The notes beneath the pieces are model-generated. The model was given only the letters and a program-made list of their open reading frames with translations, was not told the DNA's origin and searched no databases. A stretch of 5,329 nucleotides of DNA from contig DTPJ01000514.1 of NCBI GenBank assembly GCA_011334435.1, positions 1 through 5,329 of the forward strand, given 5' to 3'. Source of the stretch: Candidatus Poribacteria bacterium (lineage in GTDB: Bacteria > Poribacteria > DTPJ01). The translations under genes and the position numbers were made by a program. This document shows positions 1-5,329 of the stretch, in pieces. Within the stretch, counting starts at the first letter, position 1. Every line of letters starts with the position of its first letter.

Positions 1-1176
1 AGATCTCTGCTGACTATGCTTGGGATCATCATCGGTGTATCCGCTGTCATCGGCACTGTGGCGGTCGGCGAGGGTGCAAGGACGCTTGTTTTACAGGAAC
101 TTGAAAAAGTCGGTGGAAGAACACTATTTGTCGTTATGAGACATGAATGGATCAAGAAAGGCGATAGATGGATGAGAAATCCAAGCAAGGAATATCTTAC
201 AAGTGAAGACGCTTACGCCATTTTAGCAGAGGCAACTGCTGTTAAAGAAATATCACCCGAGATTATATGGGATGTTGACGTCAGTGTAGAAAGAGAGGGG
301 CAGAAATATTTGATGCAGGCAACAGGTCCCTCATTTACAGAAAGTCAAAATTGGTTCATAGATTTCGGTCGGTTCATGTCCAATCAAGATATGAATACTT
401 GGGAAAAAGTCGTTGTTATAGGGGCAAAGGTCTGGGAAGAGATGTTTAATAGGATGAATCCGTTAGGTCGCGAATTAAAAATCGGCAGAGACAGATTTAC
501 TGTTATTGGTGTTATGGAAGAAAAAGGCACAGCTTTTGGCGATCTTGATAGAGATAGAGAAGTTATTGTCCCGCTTACAACTGCCCAAAAAAGATTTCTT
601 GGAAATGATCGCGTCAGCATGTTTTGGGGAAAAGCTAAAAGTTTTGAACAAGCAGACCTCGCAGTCCTTGAAACCAAAACTATATTGATGAGAAGACATA
701 ATGAAGAGGAGTTTTTTGAAATTCAATCTGTCAAAGGTGCATTGGAGCAAATAAATAAGGTTATATTAATTATTAAGGCTATGCTTGGTGGAACTGCTGC
801 GATTGCCTTGATTGTCGGTGGTGTTGGTATAATGAATATAATGCTTGTCTCTGTGACCGAAAGAACAAGGGAAATCGGGCTAAGAAAAGCTGTCGGAGCA
901 AAAAGCAGGGATATATTGTCACAATTTTTAGTTGAATCGGTCATCTTGTGTATCGTTGGCGGAGCGATAGGCATACTTGTTGGAACTGGTTTAGGATTAG
1001 GATTAGCTAAAATCATCTCAAAAATTATCAAAGAGGCAAATTGGCCTGCAACTGTATCAATTCAATCTATAATATTAGCTGTTTCTGCATCTGCTTCCAT
1101 AGGCATATTCTTTGGCTTATACCCAGCAAGAAAAGCTGCAAAACTCCAACCAACAGAAGCTTTAAGATATGAATAG
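1..1176 (+). CDS. MacB/FtsX-type ABC transporter permease (5' end cut by window edge)
   Basis: Inner-membrane permease subunit of a MacB-type ABC transporter. Such proteins couple cytoplasmic ATP hydrolysis to movement of lipoproteins, peptides or drugs across the envelope; the substrate here is unknown. The frame is open from base 1 (R-S-L-L-T before the first Met at base 16). That Met lies inside the family's conserved first membrane segment (LLTMLGIIIGV), so it is not the true start, and perhaps 15-25 residues are missing. Numbering from base 1: membrane helix about 1-20; MacB_PCD periplasmic domain about 22-245; FtsX domain from about 255, with helices near 260-285, 305-335 and 355-375. 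The FtsX signature TERTREIGLRKAVGA is at 286-300, and the C-terminus LYPARKAAKLQPTEALRYE is typical. No ATP-binding domain is fused, so a separate ATPase gene, and probably a membrane-fusion protein gene, is expected upstream outside the window. LolC/E-type permeases are an alternative, but the motifs fit MacB better. Confidence 0.93.
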   Translation, partial: RSLLTMLGIIIGVSAVIGTVAVGEGARTLVLQELEKVGGRTLFVVMRHEWIKKGDRWMRNPSKEYLTSEDAYAILAEATAVKEISPEIIWDVDVSVEREGQKYLMQATGPSFTESQNWFIDFGRFMSNQDMNTWEKVVVIGAKVWEEMFNRMNPLGRELKIGRDRFTVIGVMEEKGTAFGDLDRDREVIVPLTTAQKRFLGNDRVSMFWGKAKSFEQADLAVLETKTILMRRHNEEEFFEIQSVKGALEQINKVILIIKAMLGGTAAIALIVGGVGIMNIMLVSVTERTREIGLRKAVGAKSRDILSQFLVESVILCIVGGAIGILVGTGLGLGLAKIISKIIKEANWPATVSIQSIILAVSASASIGIFFGLYPARKAAKLQPTEALRYE

Positions 1177-1224
1177 ATAGAAGAAAGCCTCAAAATCTCC
1201 CACCTCAATTTATTGATTGACGTC

Positions 1225-1246
1225 TTAAAATTTTAGTAAATTTTAA
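1225..1246. repeat. Perfect A/T-only stem-loop
   Basis: TTAAAATTT (1225-1233) and AAATTTTAA (1238-1246) are exact reverse complements around the 4-base loop TAGT. The stem has no G or C and no T-tract follows, so it is a poor candidate for an intrinsic terminator of the upstream permease gene. A protein-binding palindrome or simple AT-rich coincidence is more likely. Confidence 0.4.
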
Positions 1247-1260
1247 ATTAAAGTTAAATA

Positions 1261-1280
1261 AATATTATACCGATAATATT
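1261..1280. repeat. Perfect 8-bp palindrome (AATATTAT / ATAATATT), operator-like
   Basis: AATATTAT (1261-1268) and ATAATATT (1273-1280) form an exact inverted repeat with spacer ACCG. The half-site AATATTAT recurs at 1311-1318, and AATATTA appears again at 1326-1332. All copies lie within 120 bases upstream of the kinase start. This arrangement resembles repeated half-sites of a dimeric regulator, but the element is A/T only, and no regulator gene in the window points to who would bind it. Confidence 0.35.
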
Positions 1281-1365
1281 CTATGAAGGGATAAAGAGTA
1301 GCAAACAATTAATATTATCCTCAAAAATATTAGTCAATCAAATAAATTCCTATAAGATACAGATT

Positions 1366-1371
1366 AAGGGG
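1366..1371 (+). promoter_or_regulatory. Ribosome binding site of the hybrid kinase gene
   Basis: AAGGGG ends 9 bases before the ATG at 1381, and a second purine-rich stretch (GAAAGG, 1373-1378) lies closer. This purine patch stands out in an otherwise A/T-only leader. It supports the ATG at 1381 as the start, with the PAS domain beginning only a few residues later. Confidence 0.6.
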
Positions 1372-1380
1372 CGAAAGGCG

Positions 1381-2913
1381 ATGATTATTCAAAATTATTT
1401 AGAGACAGAAAGTGAATTACTTCATTCAATCTTAAATTCAATAGGTAATGCGATTATTGTAACAGATGTTGATGGAAAAATTGAAATGATAAATCGCCAA
1501 GCGGAAAAGATTACTGGTTGGCATCAGCAAGATGCTATTGGTAAGCCTCTTAAAGAAGTCTTGCCTTTGATAAAATGGACTTCTGAGGAGCTATATAATG
1601 AAGACATAAAAAAGGTCAAAGATTCAAATATTTTGGAATTCCATGAAAATAGTCTTATAGTTGATCGTAATGGCAAGGATCGGGTTATAAATGGAAATGC
1701 CACACCAATTTTAAATGGAAACTCACAAACGATAGGCATAATTCTTTGCTTTCAGGATATAACCGAAAATTACAAAAAAGAAGAGATTGTAAAAATGCAA
1801 AAATTTGAGTCTTTGGGCATACTTGCAGGAGGAATAGCACACGATTTTAATAACATATTGACTGCCATATTAGGCAATGTATCACTAGCTAAGATTGACT
1901 CGCACCCGAAAGATATTTTAGAACGACTAAATCAGACTGAAAAAGCCCTTAATAGAGCAAAATATCTAACCCAGCAACTGCTAAATTTCTCAAAAGATGG
2001 ATTACCTATCAAAGAAGTAACTTCTGTTTCTGATCTAATTAAAGATTCAGCTAATTTTATGCTTAGTGGCTCCAATGTAAAATGCGAATTTGATATTCCT
2101 GACGATCTATGGGTAATTGAAGCAGACGAAAATCAAATAAATCAAGTGATAACGAATATCGTAATTAACGCAGTGCAAGCTATGCCCAAAGGTGGAACGA
2201 TAAATATCAGCGCTCGTAATATAAACTTAAAAGACGGAGAAATACCTCCTTTAAGTCAAGGCAATTATATTAAGATTTCAATCCAAGACCATGGAATTGG
2301 TATAAGCAAAGAAAATTTACAGCGGATATTTGATCCATATTTCACAACAAAAAAGGAAGGCACAGGTTTAGGATTGACGGTTTCCTTTTATATTGTCCGA
2401 AATCATAATGGTTACATATCAGTGGAATCTGAGTTAGGGATAGGAACAACATTTCACATATATCTGCCTGCATCATCAGAAAAAAGAATTGATAAACAAA
2501 GAAATTTAGAAAATCCAATCCTTGACGGAAAAGGGAAAATACTTGTTTTAGATGATGATGATACTATCAGAGAGCTAATTTATGTAATGTTAGGCAGTTT
2601 TGGATATGATGTAACCACAGTTGCAGATGGAACAGAAGCTGTAGAAGAGTATAAAAAAGCGTTAGAATCAAATTCGCCTTTTAATGTAGTGATAATGGAT
2701 TTAACTATCCCAGGTGGTATGGGAGCAAAGGAAACTATTGATATTCTCAAAGAAATAGACCCCAGAGTTAAAGCGATAGTCTCAAGCGGTTACTCCAATG
2801 ATCCAATAGTTAATGAATATGAAAAATATGGATTTAAGGGTGCTGTCACAAAACCTTACGGGATAAAAGAACTCTGCTCAGTAATAAATAACACTATTGT
2901 TATATCTGATTGA
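1381..2913 (+). CDS. Cytoplasmic hybrid sensor histidine kinase (PAS-HisKA-HATPase-REC)
   Basis: A complete 510-residue hybrid kinase that senses a signal through its PAS domain, autophosphorylates on His and can pass the phosphate to its own receiver domain. Domains in order: PAS about 8-130 (IIVTDVDGKIEMINRQAEKITGW, ending FQDITE); HisKA with H-box GGIAHDFNNILTAI, phospho-acceptor H154; HATPase_c with N-box residues N259 and N263, G1 box DHGIGI 303-308, F box FDPYF 317-321 and G2 box GTGLGL 327-332; REC about 385-508 with acidic pocket D391-D393, phospho-acceptor D440 in VIMDLTIPGGMG, switch Ser at 468/469 and K491 in TKPY. All catalytic residues are present. There is no signal peptide or membrane segment, so it should be soluble and sense something intracellular such as redox state, a ligand or a bound cofactor; the ligand cannot be read from sequence. 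No response regulator or HPt gene is in view, so the output partner is unknown. The REC domain may act as a phosphorelay step or as a phosphate sink. The gene stands alone on the + strand after a 204-base gap. Confidence 0.96.
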   Translation: MIIQNYLETESELLHSILNSIGNAIIVTDVDGKIEMINRQAEKITGWHQQDAIGKPLKEVLPLIKWTSEELYNEDIKKVKDSNILEFHENSLIVDRNGKDRVINGNATPILNGNSQTIGIILCFQDITENYKKEEIVKMQKFESLGILAGGIAHDFNNILTAILGNVSLAKIDSHPKDILERLNQTEKALNRAKYLTQQLLNFSKDGLPIKEVTSVSDLIKDSANFMLSGSNVKCEFDIPDDLWVIEADENQINQVITNIVINAVQAMPKGGTINISARNINLKDGEIPPLSQGNYIKISIQDHGIGISKENLQRIFDPYFTTKKEGTGLGLTVSFYIVRNHNGYISVESELGIGTTFHIYLPASSEKRIDKQRNLENPILDGKGKILVLDDDDTIRELIYVMLGSFGYDVTTVADGTEAVEEYKKALESNSPFNVVIMDLTIPGGMGAKETIDILKEIDPRVKAIVSSGYSNDPIVNEYEKYGFKGAVTKPYGIKELCSVINNTIVISD

Positions 2914-2924
2914 TGATAAAAATA

Positions 2925-3836
2925 TTACTGTTGAGGAATAGGATTAATAGTATATTTATTCAACATTCTGTGCGGATAATAGCTTTGCTTTGCGCGTCTA
3001 AGTCCATCTATTCCTAAATCTTGTTCGCGGTTGACATATATATAATCCCTCAGTGCATTTTGACAAAACCAGTAATTTATCAATTGATAAAGCCCATCAA
3101 TTTCAGGATTTGCCTTTTCAAAATGAATTACTGCGGTGTTATCATTCAATTTTTCTGCAACAGTAAAAGCTTCTATTTTTCCGTTAATAAAAATAACCCC
3201 ACCAAATACTGGTAATATGTCCATTAAGCTGAATATTTCCTTGATAGCTGTATCCTCAGAATCTAACCCAGAATCAAGTTTGCATTGCCTTATGTTACAC
3301 CATGATGTTTGAAGTTCTAAACAAAGTTCAACAATATCAGAGGTCATCGGATAATATTCAGGATTATTTTCGCTTATGCACTTTTTAATCCTATTCCTTT
3401 TTCCGTCAAATTTTCGTCCAGATAAAGTAGCAAGATCATCAACAAGATAAATATAATCCGAATTATCTATATCTAATTCAGAAGGAAATCCACATTCCAT
3501 TAAAGTTTTCGCCATGCCTTCTGGGACACGCTGTAATGAAGGTCTAACGTTTTTCTCTTTTGCATAATTGAAAAGTAACTCTGCCGTTTTGCATATATCG
3601 CCTTCACCAACGGGAGGCATAAAATAAAAGCTATTTTCTCCCTTCTGTGCTATTATGCAAAGCTGATCATCAAGAAATGAAAATTTTATTGGTCTTGCTC
3701 TTCGCCAAACATAAAGATTTGTGAATGTATATTCAGATATTTCAGGCTTATATTTGGAGAAGAATCTATCAAATACTTTTTGATGACCTAATGTCATATC
3801 AAAAAATTCTGGAAATTTAGGCAATAGGTTCTCCAT
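2925..3836 (-). CDS. DUF2156 domain protein (phosphatidylglycerol lysyltransferase C-terminal-like, GNAT fold)
   Basis: A complete 303-residue protein of the DUF2156/COG4866 family. It is related to the catalytic domain of MprF-type enzymes, which transfer an amino acid from aminoacyl-tRNA to phosphatidylglycerol. Stand-alone members have no settled function. Family hallmarks I recognise: SEYTFTNLYVW at 34-44; a basic stretch RKFDGKRNRIKK at 141-152; GGVIFINGKIEAFTVAEKL at 212-230; HFEKANPEIDGLYQLIN at 238-254; and VNREQDLGIDGLRRAKQSYY at 268-287, followed by MLNKY. There is no membrane segment or signal peptide, so the flippase half of MprF is absent and the protein should be cytoplasmic or peripheral to the membrane. 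It contains eight cysteines. The start codon is 5 bases after the stop of the lipoprotein gene and has no clear Shine-Dalgarno (the leader is A/T only), which suggests translational coupling. The 3' end converges on the kinase gene. The family call is firm; the biochemical activity is unproven. Confidence 0.88.
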   Translation of the reverse strand: MENLLPKFPEFFDMTLGHQKVFDRFFSKYKPEISEYTFTNLYVWRRARPIKFSFLDDQLCIIAQKGENSFYFMPPVGEGDICKTAELLFNYAKEKNVRPSLQRVPEGMAKTLMECGFPSELDIDNSDYIYLVDDLATLSGRKFDGKRNRIKKCISENNPEYYPMTSDIVELCLELQTSWCNIRQCKLDSGLDSEDTAIKEIFSLMDILPVFGGVIFINGKIEAFTVAEKLNDNTAVIHFEKANPEIDGLYQLINYWFCQNALRDYIYVNREQDLGIDGLRRAKQSYYPHRMLNKYTINPIPQQ

Positions 3837-3841
3837 ATTTA

Positions 3842-4441
3842 TTAAAATAAGCTTTGAATTTCCTTCTCAAATTTGCTCTTATCTTCCGCACCTACATGCA
3901 CAGTGACGATCTCGCCTTTTCTATTTATAATAAGTGTTGTAGGTATCGCTTGAATATCTTGATTCATAGCTTGTCCATATTCCATAACTGTTTTCTCTGT
4001 TCCCATGATTATAGGATAGTTTATCTTTTGCTCAGCTATGAATTTTTTGACATCAGATTCTTTGGCAGATACAGCAATCCCGATGACTGCAAATTTCTTA
4101 TCTTTGTATTGATTGTGTAATTCTATGAATCCGGGTATTTCTGCCCTGCATGGCGGACACCATGGCGCCCAAAAGTCAATTATCAGGACATGATCCTTCA
4201 TATTATCAAGAGAAAATTGACTGCCATCAACTAAATTTATTCCATCAAAAGTCGGTGCTTTAGAAAGCACTTTTTCCTCAACTGGCGGTTTTTCTGTTGA
4301 TTCAGCTGCTTTTTTCGCTGTATCTACCTTTGCATCATTCTTTGTATTGTTTTGCTCAATGTTTTTTTGACAAGCAATGACTAACAAAAAGCTTACTATT
4401 GTGAGTATTGATAAGATAGCAATGAACTTTACCTTTTTCAT
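3842..4441 (-). CDS. TlpA/ResA-like thioredoxin-fold lipoprotein
   Basis: A complete 199-residue envelope-anchored thiol-disulfide oxidoreductase. The N-terminus has two Lys, a hydrophobic helix (about 6-21) and a lipobox VIAC with lipidation Cys at 24. The residue after it is Gln rather than Asp, so under the E. coli Lol rule it would go to the outer membrane; whether that rule holds here is unknown. A charged Lys/Glu/Ala-rich tether (about 26-58) leads into an AhpC/TSA-redoxin-like TlpA domain (about 60-199). The active site is WCPPC at 94-98 (C95, C98), and the cis-proline is P167 in AIPTT. In this family CxxC proteins usually reduce disulfides, for example in cytochrome c maturation (ResA/CcmG) or cytochrome oxidase copper-site assembly. 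No such target gene is in view, so the substrate is open. The only cysteines are the lipid anchor and the active-site pair. The start is supported by AAAGGA 5 bases upstream. It is the first gene of a likely two-gene operon with the DUF2156 gene. Confidence 0.94.
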   Translation of the reverse strand: MKKVKFIAILSILTIVSFLLVIACQKNIEQNNTKNDAKVDTAKKAAESTEKPPVEEKVLSKAPTFDGINLVDGSQFSLDNMKDHVLIIDFWAPWCPPCRAEIPGFIELHNQYKDKKFAVIGIAVSAKESDVKKFIAEQKINYPIIMGTEKTVMEYGQAMNQDIQAIPTTLIINRKGEIVTVHVGAEDKSKFEKEIQSLF

Positions 4442-4446
4442 TTTGT

Positions 4447-4452
4447 TCCTTT
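4447..4452 (-). promoter_or_regulatory. Ribosome binding site of the TlpA-like lipoprotein gene
   Basis: Read on the - strand, AAAGGA lies 5 bases before the ATG at 4441. An in-frame stop at 4472-4474 rules out a start much further upstream, so this site and the signal peptide that follows fix the start. Confidence 0.65.
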
Positions 4453-4507
4453 CTTTAATATAATTTTGGTGTTAATGCAACTATTACCTCCAAAACATAA
4501 ATTTTCT

Positions 4508-4516
4508 ATTATAACA
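4508..4516 (-). promoter_or_regulatory. Candidate extended -10 promoter for the lipoprotein/DUF2156 pair
   Basis: On the - strand the sequence TGTTATAAT contains a perfect TATAAT with the TG of an extended -10. It lies about 70 bases before the lipoprotein ATG and about 30 bases past the channel gene's stop codon. No good TTGACA-like -35 is found 16-18 bases upstream, as is tolerated for extended -10 promoters. Transcription would begin near base 4500, giving a leader of about 60 bases. The DNA is AT-rich, so a chance match is possible. Confidence 0.4.
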
Positions 4517-4547
4517 ATAATTGATCTTCGTTCTATTTCCAGAATTT

Positions 4548-5329
4548 TTATGGATAGCCAAATTCCTGAAATGGAACAACAATCCCATGTTTCTTGAATA
4601 GTTTATCTATTGCATAATAAATATCGCTTGATACCTTGAATCTTATCTTTGGATCAGGTTGTGCTATCCAAACAAATAGATCAAAATTAACGCCGAAATC
4701 ACCATAACCTTTAAAGCGAACTATCGGAGCAGGTTCATCAAGCACATCTTCATGTTCTTTGGCACATTGAAGTAAAATATCAGTTACTAACTGAACATTG
4801 GTATAATAGGCAACTCTAACGGGAATTGAGATCCGAATTTTAGGGTCTAATACAGACCAATTTGTAACGATGCCCTCTATGAACTTTGAATTTGGAATTA
4901 TTAAGACTGTGTTTTCTGGTGTTACAACGGTCGTGGAACGTATATTTATGGCTACTACTTTACAGTTTATGTTATCCACTGTGATATAATCGCCGACATT
5001 GACGTTACGTTCAAACAACATTATAATGCCAGAAATAAAGTTTGATGTGATATTTTGAAGCCCAAACGCAATTCCGACGCCGATAACACCAACTCCCACC
5101 GTAAGGCTTGTTAATTGAATGCCTACCGAGTTGAGACCTATGAGAATTACAGCGAGCATCATTAAATAATGTGTAAATCGTAAAATTACAAATTGAATGT
5201 TTTCAGTAATGCCAAAATGAGGAAGTATTCGCTTTTTTAAGAATCGTCTAAAAAGCCTTGACAGAAAATAAAAAACTACTACAAAGACAATAAATTGGAT
5301 TATAGTTAGAAGCGTGACATCACTCTTGC
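4548..5329 (-). CDS. MscS-family small-conductance mechanosensitive channel (N-terminus cut by window edge)
   Basis: Inner-membrane channel that opens under membrane tension and releases small solutes during osmotic downshock. The frame stays open from the Met at 5162 up to the window edge, adding 55 residues that read as channel sequence (a membrane helix, then FLSRLFRRFLKKRILPHFG), so 5162 is not the true start. Visible numbering from base 5327: helix about 4-22; helix about 54-72; pore-lining TM3 about 73-108 with glycine-rich VGVGVIGVGIAFGLQN and SNFISGIIMLFER; beta domain starting VGDYITV 111-117, with STTVVTPENTVLIIPN at 131-146; C-terminal alpha/beta domain to about 250, ending IVVPFQEFGYP. 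At least 259 residues are visible. The true protein may carry extra N-terminal helices, as many MscS homologues do. One oddity: the position usually held by Gly in the beta domain (GxV) is Cys122 here. It lies 106 bases upstream of the lipoprotein gene on the same strand, so read-through into that gene is possible; no terminator is visible between them. Confidence 0.94.
   Translation of the reverse strand, partial: KSDVTLLTIIQFIVFVVVFYFLSRLFRRFLKKRILPHFGITENIQFVILRFTHYLMMLAVILIGLNSVGIQLTSLTVGVGVIGVGIAFGLQNITSNFISGIIMLFERNVNVGDYITVDNINCKVVAINIRSTTVVTPENTVLIIPNSKFIEGIVTNWSVLDPKIRISIPVRVAYYTNVQLVTDILLQCAKEHEDVLDEPAPIVRFKGYGDFGVNFDLFVWIAQPDPKIRFKVSSDIYYAIDKLFKKHGIVVPFQEFGYP

Larger units (their letters stand above)
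1207..1348. repeat. Long-range imperfect inverted repeat spanning most of the gap before the kinase gene
   Basis: The arm AATTTATTGATTGAC (1207-1221) is the reverse complement of GTCAATCAA-A-TAAATT (1333-1348), with one bulged A at 1342. This gives 15 pairs, of which the inner 9 (TTGATTGAC/GTCAATCAA) are uninterrupted. The arms enclose about 111 bases holding two further perfect short stem-loops. Transcribed, the region could fold as a closing stem with two internal hairpins; as DNA, the arms could be paired regulator sites. The DNA is very AT-rich, so chance pairing is a real possibility. I see no target-site duplication that would mark a small mobile element. Confidence 0.4.

Noticed and set aside
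384..1031. Open frames on the - strand (384-677, 475-750, 723-1031) and a + frame at 506-688 within the permease gene
   Set aside because: They lie wholly inside a gene with clear family motifs in another frame, have no recognisable domains, and their compositions look like shadow translations.
1213..1242. Sigma-70-like promoter TTGATT-18-TAAATT before the kinase gene
   Set aside because: Each hexamer matches only 4 of 6 consensus bases, and such pairs are expected by chance in DNA this AT-rich.
1207..1348. Small non-autonomous mobile element (MITE) with 15-base terminal repeats
   Set aside because: There is no flanking target-site duplication, no resemblance to known terminal repeats and no second copy in the window. 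The inverted repeat is kept only as a structural observation.
1524..1739. Open frame on the - strand within the kinase PAS region
   Set aside because: It is antisense to well-conserved PAS sequence and shows no motif or ribosome binding site worth supporting.
2888..2903. Hairpin ATAACA/TGTTAT near the end of the kinase gene as a terminator
   Set aside because: It has a 6-base AT-rich stem with a single G-C pair and no following T-tract, so it is too weak to be called an intrinsic terminator.
3021..4120. Open + strand frames at 3021-3215 and 3854-4120
   Set aside because: Both are antisense to the DUF2156 and TlpA-like genes, which carry clear family motifs. The translations are low-complexity shadows.
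4484..4498. Four-codon leader peptide (ATG-TTT-TGG-AGG-TAA) upstream of the lipoprotein gene
   Set aside because: It has no ribosome binding site of its own, would begin almost at the inferred transcript start, and shows no attenuator-like hairpins after it.

Overview
The window is AT-rich (roughly mid-30s % GC by eye, lower between genes). It holds five protein-coding genes, two of them cut by the window edges. The gene content points to a Gram-negative (diderm) bacterium: a MacB-type ABC permease with a large periplasmic domain, a lipobox-bearing thioredoxin-like lipoprotein, an MscS-family channel, and a soluble PAS/histidine kinase/receiver hybrid of a type common in Desulfobacterota, Nitrospirota and related uncultured lineages. 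I cannot assign a species, and the lineage remark is inference from family resemblance only. There are no tRNA or rRNA genes, CRISPR arrays or insertion sequences.

Layout: (1) Bases 1-1176, + strand: the C-terminal bulk of a MacB/FtsX-type ABC permease, whose first residues lie outside the window. (2) Bases 1177-1380: a very AT-rich 204-base gap with several inverted repeats. An imperfect long-range pair (1207-1221 with 1333-1348) encloses two short perfect A/T-rich stem-loops. (3) Bases 1381-2913, + strand: a complete 510-residue cytoplasmic hybrid sensor kinase (PAS, HisKA, HATPase_c, REC). (4) After an 11-base convergent junction, the - strand carries, in transcription order from the right, an MscS-type channel (4548 to beyond 5329), a TlpA/ResA-like lipoprotein (3842-4441) and a DUF2156 protein (2925-3836). 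The last two are 5 bases apart and almost certainly share a transcript. A candidate extended -10 promoter lies just downstream of the channel gene and would drive the lipoprotein/DUF2156 pair.

How the genes may work together: most products concern the cell envelope (export or lipoprotein-handling permease, periplasmic thiol-disulfide chemistry, osmotic safety valve, and a GNAT-fold protein related to aminoacyl-phospholipid synthases). The kinase is an orphan hybrid with no separate output regulator in view, so its targets are unknown. I see no convincing new multi-gene system. The points most worth checking are the structured gap before the kinase and the lipoprotein/DUF2156 gene pair.
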